Under the pieces are notes generated by a model. That model was given only the letters and a program-made list of their open reading frames with translations. It made no database searches and was not told the origin of the DNA. A stretch of DNA of 64,000 nucleotides from Phycomyces nitens (lineage: Eukaryota; Mucoromycota; Mucoromycetes; Mucorales; Phycomycetaceae): positions 1,798,001 to 1,862,000 of the forward strand of contig JAHRBC010000007.1 of NCBI GenBank assembly GCA_022702545.1, in the 5' to 3' direction. The position numbers and the translations under genes were made by a program. This document shows positions 10,199-22,569 of this stretch, one piece after another (the first letter of the stretch is position 1; every line of letters starts with the position of its first letter).

Positions 10199-13100
10199 CT
10201 AAGCATAAAGCTTTCTAGGCAAGGGAATGACAAGAACTTTGGCTGCACCACGACCAGAAATATGATTGCCTATCGCAATTGGCGAAAGGATGCGATGGAC
10301 AGGCAAAATATTATCATAGTTGTACTTTTGAAAAGTTGGCTTATACAGCTCAATACCCTGGTTGATTCTTGGTTGATGGTAAGGGATTTCATACCACTCA
10401 ACAAAAGCAAAAACATGCTGAGGATTCAGGCGCACAAGAAAGTTGGCTGGAGTAGGGGTTGGCAAAAAATTGTGAACGAAAAGATATTTAATACGACCAG
10501 CGTATATCTCCCCAGAATCACCGTTTTTCTCAATATACATTGCCTGGATATATGAACCTCTTCCGTTTGCCCCCTCGCTGCCTTTATAGACTTGTCCAAG
10601 AAGATTTATCGAGGTAAACTTCTGGATTCTGTCATTGACAAAGTTTGTGCTTCTAATGATGTTCTTTGCACTGCAAAGATCATCATCGGCATATTCCATC
10701 TTGTAATACTTCAGCAGGCATTCGTACTCAATTTTCCTCATTGTTGTTGGTGTTTTCAGGACCAATGGCAGGGCAGATGACGGAAGGGGCTCATTGCCAA
10801 ACGTTTGCTTTGTTGGATCCATTGCTGATTCCAAAAAGGCAGGGAGAGAAAAATCGACAGCCTATTTTGCTGAGGCGCAAACACAGTGGTGGGAGACAGT
10901 CTGTTGAACAGAGCAAGATGACTTGGGCTGGTGATGGTGGCGAGATGAGCTTGGTAAAAGTCACCTTTTGAACCACTTTGGACAAACTTATTCATGTACG
11001 TCTTCTCAAAACCGGCTTTACGATTGGTATTAAAGCCTTTGACAAGCCCATTGTAGCGTTCAAAGCTGAACAGCCAATATCCATAAATGGGCCCGAAATC
11101 TTGGATTGTCTCTTTCAAATGGAGGTGAAGGTGCATGTTTGGAGACAGGACGTCATGCTCGTACAATTCTTCACACCCACTGCAGAATCTCTCGAGACTA
11201 TCATGAGCAAGCTCAACCTCTTCTTCACTGATTGTTGGCTTCGTCAATAATCGGCAGGCATCAACAAACTCGATCCAGTTGGCAAACAGATTATCTTCCA
11301 ACCGTCCCTTCAGCACAACAGGCGAGTAAATCAAGCACCATGATTTCCATTCATCTGCCTTCATGAATGGAAATCCCTTTGCGATCTTGGTGGTGAGAGT
11401 GGCATATTCCATGGGCAATGTAATCGTGTTTGCCTCAACCTGCATCTCACAAAGGTCGTTATCATCAAGATGACCACACAGGATCCACTTTTCCATCATG
11501 CGCTTGGCCGTTCCAAGGAAGAGGTTGTGCATCGGGTCCACAATGGTTGCCCTGACTGGCTCAAAGTATGAAAGGCGGTGAAGCTCAGACCACCGCACTC
11601 CATTCTCAACTTCCAATTGCTTTCTCTCTGTCAAGCTTGCTGCGTTTTTCCACATGATGGCATGCTGGCGGTTCTCTTCTTTTGTGCGGCCAATCCACTC
11701 TGAAGAGTTGAATCCAGAATAGTCAACAATGGATGTGCCTTCAAAACGGAAAAAGTGCCGATTGCACTTATGGCATGCGTTTCTGCTGTTGTGAGAAGTG
11801 AATCCGCATGTCTTTCTTGCAGCAGGTATATCACATGCAACCATCAGCAGAGCAGCACGAACCAAAGCACCAGAACGACTATACGTATCAATACTGATAC
11901 CAGTGTACAGATCCTTGAGCTCATCAACAAGGGGGCGCAGGTAGTTGTTGATCTCAGCAGTGCTTGCTTCTTTGGGACCTGGCATGAGCCCAATGAGAAT
12001 CACATTCTCCATCTTATTACGTTCATCTCTTGGCAAATTGTTGATTGTAAGATATATCGCACCGCAAGAATAAGTTACCCCATCAAAAGGCTGGAACCAA
12101 TCGATGTTGAGTGTTAACAGCAATGATCTTTCTTTGGCCACAAACTGCATGCCGTCCTCGTCCACAAACTCCTTCCACATCTTTCCATCATAAACATCAA
12201 ACATGGTGCCAGGAACCTTTGGACCACGATTCCACATGTTTATGGCTGTTTCAAATGAAGGACGCTTGAAAAGCTTTGCCAAGGCAGTTTTCAGCGAGTT
12301 GTATACAAAAGTGCGCTTTGCAGTCAATCCATTACTAATTCCAGACTTGAACAGACTGTTTCCACATTCATTCTGGCGGCCAAGTTTCTTTCCAGTACAA
12401 CAAGTAGGTACTTCACTATTGCTTTTATACAGAGTGTGACAATCACTGCATGCAACAAATGTTGACACACCACTTGTCATAGCACTGTATCCAGTCATCT
12501 TCTTTAAACCGGGGATACTTGTTGGGAGTCTGAAGCTTTCCCCATAGTGCTCCAAGATTGCGTTAATGAATGAAATCAATATCACGGCACCCTCATCAAC
12601 AACAAAGGAAGAAATAAACATGACAAGAAAAATGGCTATCAATCTATGCCATGGATCTTCAGGAAGATTGGCTGAATTCTCTGTGAGTATTAATGATAAT
12701 TAAATATTAATATCTTTTATCCAAAGGCACTAGCAACACTTGTTTATTGCTGACCTTCACCCTGCTCGGCCTCTTCTTCCTCGGCATCTTCATCAGACGA
12801 TTCATGCTCAGATGAATATTCTTCAATGAGCTCATCTGTTCCAAAAAGAAAATCTTCGGCCGAAAGAGGTAAGAACCCATTGGGATATTCCATGGATGAC
12901 GGTACATCATTAGAGTAACTGTCATCTATTGAAACCGAGCATAAGTAAAGTGTATATTGAGTATAAAAAATAAAATACTATGTACATTCAATGTCCTCTT
13001 CAAATTCAATTGCTTCCATGTCCACATCAACACTGCTTTGATGGACGGGCAAGACTATTTAAAATATTATTAATATTACAGCCCACACTATATAATAGCC

Positions 13101-13259
13101 ATTTTATTTACGATTGATATTTCTATCCAATTCTCTGTCTTTGTCACTCTGAGCATGACGCTTGGCAGTTCTTTTGGCAGTGATCATGTAGCCAGCAGGA
13201 TTGCAAACGCATTTCGAGCATTGGCATTCAACTTCATTAGCATTGGGAATGGCAAACAT
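10199..13259 (-). pseudogene. Tnp2-type transposase of element 2, one frameshift
   Basis: Exons are 13112-13259, 12986-13054, 12755-12925 and 10199-12680 (TAG). The first three again add up to 388 nt. The N-terminus has CxCxxC and a downstream KRHAQ (zinc-like). The third exon is strongly acidic. The core contains NIDWFQPFDG, LMPGPKEA, CDIPAARKTCGF, C-x2-C and DPMHNLFLGTAKRMMEKW. The C-terminus has PVHRILSPIAIG. A one-base slip at the T5 run (minus strand) near 10830-10836 moves the last about 210 codons into another frame. It is the most diverged of the core copies relative to elements 1, 3 and 5. Confidence 0.85.
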
Positions 13260-13316
13260 TTTTTAGGGTTTATATCAAAAGAGAATATATAATAGCAGTA
13301 GTTTATTGCCCATTCC

Positions 13317-13366
13317 TTTATAGTTTTATTATTACTTTCAGGTACTCCGTAATCTATCTAACCAAT
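13317..13366 (-). promoter_or_regulatory. Promoter of element 2 transposase: TATA and CCAAT
   Basis: TATAAA (minus) is at 13317-13322 and a CCAAT sequence at 13362-13366, about 58 and 103 nt upstream of the ATG. This is the family arrangement. Confidence 0.55.
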
Positions 13367-13491
13367 AAGACATGCTTATATCTGTCAATGATACTAACCA
13401 AAGGATTTTCCCTGAGTTGCAATTTTTCATATACTGTTATTGATAATAACACCCCACAATTAATCATTGATTTAACACCATTTTTGCAGTG

Positions 13492-14690
13492 ATATTAGTA
13501 AATAGCCAGAATAATATTATGGAAAGAGATAAAGACCAAGAAAAGGCATTACCATTATGATAACCAGTCGTAGATGATGAAGGGGCCAGATGGGGTGGAC
13601 AGTGATGGCGGCGGTCTATAGTAGAATAAGAAACGTTAAAGGAGAAAATAGTTTGACACGAAGAGTTTTTACCAAGCCACCAATGACGATACCATATAAT
13701 AGACCGTTTGAGTAGAGGAGGTCTATAAGATAAAAAGAGAGAATCAGAATAGTGTTATGGAAAGTATAAAGACTAAGAGACAGCATTACCGTTATGATAA
13801 CAGTTGAGGATGATGGGGAAGCCAGATGGGGTGATTGATGGCGGCGGTCTATAGTAGAATAAGAAACGTTAGAGGATAAAATAGTTTGACACGAAAATAT
13901 TTTTTACCAAGCCACCAATGACGATACCATATAATAGACCGTTTGAGTAGAGGAGATCTATAATATAAAAAGAGAGAATCAGAATAGTGTTATGGAAAGT
14001 AGAAAGACTAAGAGACAGCATTACCGTTATGATAACAGTTGAGGATGATGGGGGAGCCAGATGGGGTGATTGATGGCGGCGGTCTATAGTAGAATAAGAA
14101 ACGTTAAAGGGGAAAATTATTTGACACGATTTTTTACCATGCCACTGATGACCATACCATATAATAGGCGTGTGAACGGAATATGTCTATAAAATAAAAA
14201 GAGAGAATAACAATAATATTATAGAAAAGTATAGACCAAGAAATGGCATTACCATTATGATAACCAGTTGTAGATGATGGAAGAGATGGACAGGGTGTGA
14301 TGGGGGTGACCCAAGTAGAATAAACAACGTTAGAGAAAAAAAAGTTTGACACCAAAAGGTTCTTTTTTACCATGACACTGATGACGATACCAATATAATA
14401 GACTGTGTGAGTGGCGGAAGGCTATAAGATAAAAAGAGAGGATCAGAATAATATTATAAAAAATATAAAGACCAAAAAAAGATATTACCATTATGATTAC
14501 AATCGTACATGAAGGAAGAGGTAGATGGGGTGATTGGTGGTGTGGTCTACAATAAAATAAGCAACGTTAGAATAGAAAATCGTTTGACACAAAAAGATTT
14601 TTTTAGCCCAATATTGATGATTGAACCATATAATAAAGCTGTGTGAGTTGAGGAGGTCTATAAAATAAAAAAAAAAGAGAGTCAGGATAA
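13492..14690. repeat. Tandem array, about five units of 228-237 bp, in the element 3 left arm
   Basis: Successive copies of ACC(A/G)TTATGAT start at about 13551, 13788, 14023, 14251 and 14487. Each unit also carries a GGTCTATA-type word, AATAAG.AACGTTA, TTTGACAC and a purine-rich stretch AAAAAGAGAGAATC. The copies differ by substitutions and short indels. The array starts at the point where element 2 entered. No comparable array is seen in elements 1, 2, 4 or 5. Confidence 0.85.
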
Positions 14691-15190
14691 TTTGCGAGAT
14701 GCTAAAGGCACATTCAACTGACCACAGATTGTTTGGATGAGCAATGCAGGCAGGATGTATTGGAATGAGCGCATGTTTATAAAGAAGCCGCCGATTTTTT
14801 AGTGTAAAGAGGTGTAAAAAAGAAAGAAAAAATGGGCCCGGATATAGGAAACGAGGGAAAGGAAAAAAGAGCAAAAAGAAAAGAATACAAGGATATATAA
14901 TTTGAAACAGAGACAGAATAGGTGTAATGGATAGAATCTAAAAACAAATGGAGCCATTCATTAGTGTGTACAAGAAGTGTTTGGATCCGCTCATCAAACT
15001 CCTTTTTATAAATACTCTGTATTTTATATTCTCAAAGGCCTGCTCACACACAACACACCCTTCTGCTTCCCAAAACCTTTCAATAAAACAAATATCAATT
15101 GTATGTATAAGACATTACATATTTTATATGAGATCCCATGAAATAAAGACAATTAACAATTGAAAATTATTATTTGATATTTTGTAGATT
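14691..15190. other. Upstream region of element 3 ORF1
   Basis: Non-coding. A TATA-like TTTATAAAT lies at 15005-15013, about 180 bp before the ATG at 15191. This is the best candidate for the ORF1 promoter. Confidence 0.4.
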
Positions 15191-16416
15191 ATGGCAAACA
15201 GACGTGCAATTGCTCCTCAAACAACCGACGAGTTCAGGGAATTAATGGACAGATTGACCAGTGTGGAGGCTGGTTTGTCCAATGTGACTGGAGAGGTGCG
15301 TTCTGTTGGCACCAGGCTAGCCACTATGGACACCAGGCTTGGTGTTATCATCCAAGATGGTGCCAGTACCATTGCCATCTTGGATGGTTTTGGAAATGTC
15401 CCTGGGGCAACTTCTTCTGCCCCCGTTGCTGCTGCCCCCGTTGCTGCTGCTTCCGTTGCTGCTGCCCCCATTGTTGCTGCCCTCATTGTTGCTGCTCCCG
15501 TTGCTGCTGCTCCTCTCTCCCCCACTGTGGTTGCACTTGCTGCGTTTGAAGCTCCTCAAATGCAGGAAACCAACCGCGCGTATGTGAGTATATACTATTG
15601 AAATATATTGCTAGTCTAATACCTTCTAAAAATATATTAGGGCTTCATCAGACGCTACCTGAAGACCCAAAACTTCAGGTCCAACAACCCAGACTTGGTT
15701 GAGGCTAACAACCGAAAGCCTAGCTGGAGAACGGACGTGGCCTTTAACGAGAGTCCCAACAAAGAGTTGGTACTCGAGATAATGGCCTATCTCCAGCCAA
15801 GGTTTCTCGAGTCTGGGTTGAGGTACCCTGACCTCCGCCGGTATATATACACCAACTTCAATGGAAGGCGGACTCAGGAGAAGAAGTCTTTTGAGAAGTG
15901 AGCAGAAGCGAATGCTCGCTCAAGAAGAAATGGCCGTCAGGCGGACGTGAGTTATTATTTTTATTATGAAAAGGATTCCTATTAACTCAATTGACAATCA
16001 TATATTTCATCAGCATCTCACTCGCCGCCGGGAGGCATACTCCAATAACAAGGCGGCGATTGACCAAGAAATGGACCGGGACTGCAGCAATCTCATCCAA
16101 AAGGCAGCAATGTCTGAGGGTGAGTCTGACGATGAGGGGAGCGATGCTTCGTTCGGGCGTCGCATCCTCACTGCGCGCCCAAGCTGGCGAAGCGACGAGG
16201 TAAATAAATTCGCAAAGAATATTGTTTATTATTTTTATAGAATACTAATGAATATTTTAGTTCAATCATTTCCTTGAACTCGTCAATGACTACGTGCTTG
16301 CCGGCTTGGGAACAAGACATCGTCAGATGCTTCGTCGAAAGTTTGGCCGCGTTGACGAAGTAGCAGTCCCGGAGGGAATGGTCCCTCCCCCGCCTGAATG
16401 GGCCGTTAGAAATTAA
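15191..16416 (+). pseudogene. Accessory protein ORF1 of element 3, one in-frame TGA
   Basis: Exons are 15191-15583, 15641-15946, 16014-16199 and 16261-16416 (TAA), with all introns in phase 0. The first exon has a coiled-coil-like start and then a long Ala-Pro-Val-rich repeat (about residues 78-115). The second exon is 306 nt and contains an in-frame TGA at 15899-15901. Neighbouring copies stay open here, which fits a CGA to TGA change. The third exon (186 nt, the same length as in elements 1 and 5) has the acidic MSEGESDDE and PSWRSDE motifs. The product has no recognised domain. Confidence 0.8.
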
Positions 16417-16561
16417 AAAAATTTAAAAAAAATAAAAAAAACCTCATCTTTGCTCCTCTCATGCACTCAATCCTAAAGACTCATTCAAATCCTATACTTG
16501 TTTATTTTATTCTGGTATGCAATCTTGTTTAAAAATGAGTAAAGACATATTTTATTAAAAC

Positions 16562-19500
16562 TTAAGCATATATTTTTTTAGGTAAAGGGATAACCAGTAT
16601 CTTCTTTACATTATTTTGGGTCATATGTTCAGCCAGTGCTACTTCTAACAGAATGCGATGTACAGGCACAATACTGTGGTAGTTGGCTGGAGAAAATTGT
16701 GGCCTACAAATGTCAACACTTTCATGTTCTCTTGTACGCTCGGAATCAAAGACAAACCAGCGAACGTACGCGAAAACATGTTGCTTATTGTGATGACGAT
16801 TTAGTCGGCCATGAGACATAGGGGGCATAGACTGGGAATGGACAAACATATATTGAATCTCGCCTGTGTACGCAGTCGGATTTTCGTCGTCATTTCCAGA
16901 GAACAGAGCTTGAACATAAGAACCATGACCGACAGTACCCTTCTTGCCTTTGTATGACTGGCCAAGGAGATCGATAGACGCGATCTTGCATATTTGGTTG
17001 TCAACAAAATACGGCGAAGATGAGGCATGTCGGTAATCCACTAAATCTGGCTTTGCATATATGAGCTTATAGTGTTCCAAGAGATAGGGATATTCAAGGT
17101 CGTTCATTGATTCATACGGTTTCATAGAGAGTGGCAACGCAGAAGGAGGGAGAGGTTCGTTGTCTTTGATAGAGAGTGGATTCATAGAGGATTGCATAAA
17201 TGCTCTCAACCGGAAAGGGCCTTGAGACATGGCATAGGAGGGGGCATAGGAGGAGGCATGGGAGGAGGCATGGGATGGGGCATAGGATGGGGCATAGGAG
17301 GAGGAGGTAAGCTTGGACATAAAGGGGCGGAAGGGGGTTTGACTGGGACATTGAAGAACAGAAGATACATAATCGCCCTTGTATGCATCATTAATAAAGT
17401 TCTTCATGTAGGTGGACTCAAAGCCGTCTCGTCTGTTGGTCTTGATGTTTTTTAACAATCCATTGTATCTCTCAAATGAAAACAGCCAATAACCGTACAC
17501 TGGTCCAAAATCACGAATAATGGTATGAAGATGAAGGTGTAGGTGCATGTTACAAGTGAGAAGATTCGCAGGATATAGGGACTGACATCTTCGACCGAAC
17601 GTTTCCAGGAAATCGTGGGCATCGGTTGCCTCGGAAAACGAGATTGCTGGCTTGACCAAAAGGCGGCAGGCATCAACGAAGCTGATCCAGTTGTTGAAGT
17701 TGTCAGGAGGGAGCACACCTTTCAACAGGACTGGAGAGTATACGAGGACCCAGGACTTCCACTCGTCTGCTTTCATGTAGGAAAAGCCTTTTCCGATCTT
17801 GCCTTTGAGGACAGCATAATCGGCCGGCAGAACCATAGACTCGGCAGTCTTTTGCATGGCAGCAAGATCACGGTCTGTGATCAGGCCATCGTCAATCCAC
17901 CTCTCGACCATTCGCTTGGCCGTACCCAAGAAGAGATTGTGCATGGGATCAATGATCATGCAGCGAACAACGTCAAAGTATCCAAGGCGATGCAACTGGG
18001 ACCATCGAACGCCATTTTCGATTTCCAGCTGATGCTTTTCTGAGGGCATACTGGCACTCTTCCACACCTCAGCATGCAACCGATTTTCGACACCACTGCG
18101 AAGGGACCACTGTGCAGAGTCGAAGCCACGAAAGTCAACGCTGTTTGTTCCGTCCAAACGAGAGAAACCACGACTACACTTGAAGCATGCATGGGTGCTG
18201 TTGTGGGAAGTAAACCCACTCGTCTTTCTGGCAGCTGGAATGTCGCACGCCACCATAAACAACGCAGCACGGACGGTAACACCTGATGAACACTCGGCAG
18301 TTCGCATCTTCACACCAACATACAGCTCTTCCAAATCGTCCACCAACGGCTTGAGATAGTGGTTGATCTCGTCAGATTTTGGTTCCTTGGGCCCAGGCAT
18401 AAGTCCAACAAGAATGATGTTCTCTGCCTTGAATCGCTCAGCCCTAGGAAGATTGTTGACGGCCAAGTAGATCGCACCACAGGAATAGGTCACCCCATCG
18501 AACGGCTGGAACCAGTCAACGTTCAATGTCAGCATGAGAGAACGTGGGTCTTGGACGAAAGAAACACCATTCGAGTCCTTGAGCTCCTTCCACATGGCGC
18601 CGTCGTACACATCGCACATCGTGTCTTCGACCTTCAGCTCCTTGTTCCAATGGCGGATTCTTGCTTCGAAATCTGGGCGGAGGAAAAACACTCTCAACGC
18701 CTGCTTGACAGAATGGTAGTTGTATTGGCGTCTGGCTACCAAAGCACCTGATGATGACACCTTCATCAACTGGGAATCGCAAGAGGAACGTGCTCCTGGC
18801 TTCTGGAATCGCACCGAAGGGGAACAGACCCAGCTTCCTCGTACACCTTGTGACAATCCTGGCACACAACAGATTTCCTTATTCCTTGGGACATGGCTGA
18901 AAATCCTGTCATGCGCTGCAGACCAAGCAGGCTTGTGGGCAGTTGGAAATCTTGATCATAGATTGTCAAGAGCTTGTTGACAAACTCGATCAAGACAACG
19001 GCGCCCTTGTCAACCACATAACGGGATGCAAACAGGACAACAGAAATGGCGATGAACCTGTGCACTGGGTTTTCAGGCATTTGGGGGGAGGCAAAAGGAT
19101 CTATTTTAAAATGGAAAATATTAACACCCAATTTTTTAGGCTTTTTCTCTATTTAACACTGACCTTCACCATCCAACTCCTCAACTTCGATCTCTTCCAA
19201 ATCGCCCTCGTCGTCATCATCACCACCGTCCATCTCATTCTCATCGGCATCGGCATCGGCATTAGCCTCATTGTCAGCACCAATTTCGCCATGATCGGCA
19301 AAAGGATCGGCTTCCAAAAATGGCGAGTTCTCCTGATCACCAAGTACATCTGAGGACCCGACTTTATGGAACAAGGTAGCCAGATATAGAATATAGTAGT
19401 TATTTAGTTTCTATTGCTATGCCAATAAATAATCCTTACGTTCAAAATCAACATCTATCATATTGCGTTGAGAGGAGATTTCTAGTAAAATATATTATGA

Positions 19501-19682
19501 TACAATTCATAGAGTGTTTACAAAAGTAACTTGCCCCTTTCGCAATTTTCAAGACACTCTAATCTTGCTCTCTTTGCATGACGTTGAGCAGTCAGTTTCT
19601 GGACAAGACTGTAACCATTCTTGCTTGTACTGCATCTAGGGCAAAAGCACTTCTCATTGTAGACATCGGAAGTAGAAGACAT
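16562..19682 (-). pseudogene. Tnp2-type transposase of element 3, one frameshift and a GC-AG intron
   Basis: Exons are 19535-19682, 19440-19481, 19164-19361 and 16562-19100. The first three total 388 nt, exactly as in elements 1, 2 and 5. The first intron starts with GCAAGT, a GC-AG intron. The N-terminus has CxCxxC and QRHAKRAR, and exon 3 is very acidic. The core has NVDWFQPFDG, LMPGPKEP, CDIPAARKTSGF, C-x2-C, DPMHNLFLGTAKRMVERW and C-terminal PVHRILLEVAL. A one-nucleotide slip near 18803-18809 joins the two frames 18766-19100 and 16562-18865. A short repeat of Ser-Tyr-Ala-Pro (SYAPSYAPSHASS-like) before the C-terminal region is a local expansion. Confidence 0.87.
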
Positions 19683-19748
19683 GGTATTTGTGTATTGAAG
19701 TTTAAACAAAAAGGAAACAAGTGTTACATATGCTTTATTTGCTACGGT

Positions 19749-19798
19749 TTTATAAGAGTATAAAAATATTATCTCCTGTTCTTTATATCCGAGCCAAT
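19749..19798 (-). promoter_or_regulatory. Promoter of element 3 transposase: TATA and CCAAT
   Basis: The inverse TATAAA is at 19749-19754 (67 nt before the ATG) and CCAAT at 19794-19798 (112 nt before it). These spacings are the same as in element 1. Confidence 0.55.
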
Positions 19799-19927
19799 TA
19801 AATACAATAAAACAATATTTTCAAGGTGATCACAAAAAAACGTGTTGAGTTGCAAATTTGCTTCAGCTTTCTCCACGTTCTCAGTTAACTGTGCACAGTA
19901 GAATAGCCCACCGTTTTCCCAGTGGTC

Positions 19928-21218
19928 TGTGCGTGGACAATGGTTTCTTTAGTTACCATGAACCCAGAAAACTCAATTAGGATCAATATTTCTTTACATT
20001 TCCGATTGTGATCAGTCTATTTCTATTTAAAAGACAGTGTTTTTGAAAGGTCTTTCGTCTGTCGGCAGTGTGGAGTGTCACTGCCTACCACTGTATGGCA
20101 GTTTCTATTGGATATCATATTATGTATTCTATTGATATTTCTTGATATAATTGTCCAGAACCATTTTCTCGAGCTTCTTTAAAAGAACAATTTATGGGAA
20201 ATAGTTTATGAAAAAAAAATTTATTTGATAAAAAATATTTATTTTCTAGTTGGATTGCCTAGTTATCTATTCAAAGCATGGGCTATTCATATATTAACAT
20301 TATGGATTACCTTTTACAAATGCAATTGAAATGAGCAAAAACAATTTACAGCAATTGAATATGAAATGGGAATACTACTTGGATATATAATGTGAATCTC
20401 TATACTGAAAACAAAACATTGATTAGGTTTATGTATTATGTCTTTTACCATTAGAGAGAGAGAAAACTTACTTGAGGCAGATTCAGCATACTTGGTACTG
20501 AATTGAAAACAACAAAGATGTTAATAATGTATTATGAATAGAGAATATAACAGAGAAGTTATACTTATAATACACTCGCAAAAAGTATGACTAATATTTA
20601 AATATAATATTGCAAGATCTATGAGAGTAAGATAATAGAATATGAGTGTTAGTCTACATGGGGTTATAGTGTTATTGATTATATATACCATATTATATAC
20701 TGCTATGGTTCTCAGCCATGTAAAGTGCGCAGTATCTATAATTTATAAATGTTTAGTAAGAAAATGAATATTTGTATGGGTCAATCTTTATCTTACCAGT
20801 GAGATAAGTTGCGGTATATTTAATACTATTAGTAGTTAAGCAATGTCATTTAGTAAAAGTAAAAGTAAAAATAAAAGGAAAAAGACTTACTTGGATATTT
20901 AACTCAAAAAAAAAAAAGAACAAATGAGTAAGCAAAGAGGAAAAGGCAAATGGAACCGAAAGAGTGGTTTAAATTGTAAAACAAAATAAAAAATATCCTA
21001 AAAGAAAAATCATTGAGTCCAAAACCAAATCACAAAACTCATATTCATATTACGCTTTCACAAATCATTTATAGCTATAAAAGATGAATATCGAATTCAT
21101 TATTATATTCTTCATATCACTTAAAGAAATCTTTATTACTTACTGTGAACTATATTGTATGTATATCTCTTTACTTGTATAATCCTTAATAGTATTTAAC
21201 TAATTTTGCCTATAGAAA
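19928..21218. other. Left arm of element 4, continued; no gene seen
   Basis: This is AT-rich DNA between the element 3 insertion point and ORF1 of element 4. Simple runs such as AAAGTAAAAGTAAAA occur near 20860. No conserved frame or RNA gene is visible. Confidence 0.5.
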
Positions 21219-22434
21219 ATGCCTCCCAATTCTACCAGATCAAGAGCAAATCGAGAGGCCAGTTCTTCTCAGCAGGTGACAGCTGGTCATATTGAGCGAC
21301 ACCAACTTGGCCCAAGCATACCTCTAAGCAACAATAGGGACCAGCAGTTCAAAGATCTTTTTGATGAGGTAAAGACTGTCCAGGTTGAAATTGCAACTGT
21401 CAACCGAAGACTTGGCATGTTGTTTGATACAAACAAAGAGACCAAGACAGCCGTTAGCAATTTGGCCAATGCTCATGCCAATAGTGAGGCTCGTATGGCA
21501 TCATTTGTCCCAATTGCAATGGCTCCTGCTGTTGTATCCGAGAAATCTATCAGTGTCAGCGATACTGGTAGAATTATCCTGGTATGTTTAACTCAAATTA
21601 TATATATAGACTAACCAAATTATATCCAGGGCCTCATTAAAGGCAAGATGTGGAAGAAGAACTTGGATTCAGATAACCCGGGTGTGATTGCTGAAAACAA
21701 CAGCAGAAAAAGATGGAATGAGAACAAGCAGATTAATCATCCTGATAATGTCGCAATCATCAGTTACTTGAAGGAGTATATTCTTTCACAGCCTGAAGCT
21801 TCTGGGTTTTGGCCTGATACGGTGGTAAATAAGATCAAGAACAATTACAAGCATTCCCACCGTAAAGCTTGTATGACACCCGAACAAGATGAGGCCAAAA
21901 AGCAAAAAGGCCGATCTAACAGCAGGATTGCTGAGGTTTGTACAAAATGATTGATTTAAAATATTTTCAGTTTTCTCATATTATATTACATATAGATCCT
22001 CCGGCGTCGAATTGCAACATACAAGAGCAACTGGAGGGTGATTGACGAAGACATGGGGGATAAGCCAGGCAACGCAGCTGAGATGGCTTATCTCCATGTT
22101 CTTAAAAAAGAAGTGATGTCAGATGGGGAGTCAGAGACAGAGGAGTTGGAGCCCGATTACAAGGTGCGTGTGTTGAATGTTGCTCGGCTGAGATGGAGAA
22201 GTGATGAGGTAAATATCTAAAGTATATACTTGTAAAACAAGGATGCTAATAAAGGGAATATAGCTCAACAGACTCATGTCAGTCATTGATCAAGTTGCAA
22301 GAGTCTGTGACTCGGCAAAATTCCAGTCCAAGGCAAAGCCAAGAATGCCAAGGAGACAAAAAACAGAGAATCTTGTTCCCATCCCCTCTCACTTGTGTTC
22401 CTCTCTCCCTTCTTGGGCATTTAGAGATGAATAA
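21219..22434 (+). CDS. Accessory protein ORF1 of element 4, apparently intact
   Basis: Exons are 21219-21581, 21630-21935, 21996-22208 and 22264-22434 (TAA), all in phase 0 with GT-AG introns. No stop or frameshift is found, so this is the only complete and unbroken ORF1 in the window, with about 350 codons. The second exon is 306 nt, as in all copies. The third has MSDGESETEE and RLRWRSDE, variants of the family motif. The start is an ATG right after an AG-rich leader. A partner role for the transposase is inferred from its constant convergent position; the stop lies 135 bp from the transposase stop. Confidence 0.82.
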
Positions 22435-22499
22435 AACATTTTCGTAAATGACAAACGACTTATTTTTGGATTAATATAGAATATATAATGGGGTTAGAT

Positions 22500-22567
22500 A
22501 AAAGTAAAAGTAAAAGTAAAAGGAAATAAAAATAAAAATAAAAATAAAAATAAAAATAAAAATAATA
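22500..22567. repeat. AAAAGT / AAAAAT simple repeat between convergent genes
   Basis: Short AAAAGTAAAAGT and then AAAAATAAAAAT iterations lie in the 135-bp gap between the ORF1 and transposase stops of element 4. Confidence 0.8.
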
Positions 22568-22569
22568 AA

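Larger units (their letters stand above)
7372..13491. mobile_element. CACTA/Tnp2-type transposon, element 2 (innermost)
   Basis: The left end begins CACTGGAAAAATATACG at 7372 and the inverse right end begins CACTGCAAAAATGGTG at 13491. Eleven of the first twelve positions are identical, with no clear similarity beyond. The 3 bp ATA occurs on both sides (7369-7371 and 13492-13494). The 6.1-kb element contains ORF1 and the convergent transposase. The short TIR makes the exact left end slightly less certain than for element 4. Confidence 0.8.
6454..19924. mobile_element. CACTA/Tnp2-type transposon, element 3 (contains element 2)
   Basis: The left end begins CACTGCAAAAACTGTGGG at 6454. The inverse right end begins CACTGGGAAAACGGTGGG at 19924, with 15 of the first 18 positions identical. 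GTC flanks both sides (6451-6453 and 19925-19927), as a 3-bp target duplication. Net of element 2 it is about 7.3 kb and has a long left arm with a tandem array (13492-14690), ORF1 at 15191-16416 and transposase at 16562-19682. Confidence 0.85.

Noticed and set aside
13492..14690. CRISPR array
   Set aside because: Whole units of about 235 bp repeat with drift. There are no short repeats with unique spacers, and the host is eukaryotic.
15217..15587. Leu-rich and Gly/Ser-rich frames over ORF1 of element 3
   Set aside because: Other-frame readings of the Ala-Pro-Val repeat in the first ORF1 exon.
17192..17391. Gly-Met-rich and Pro-Met-rich frames opposite the element 3 transposase
   Set aside because: Shadows of the Ser-Tyr-Ala repeat in the real minus-strand gene.
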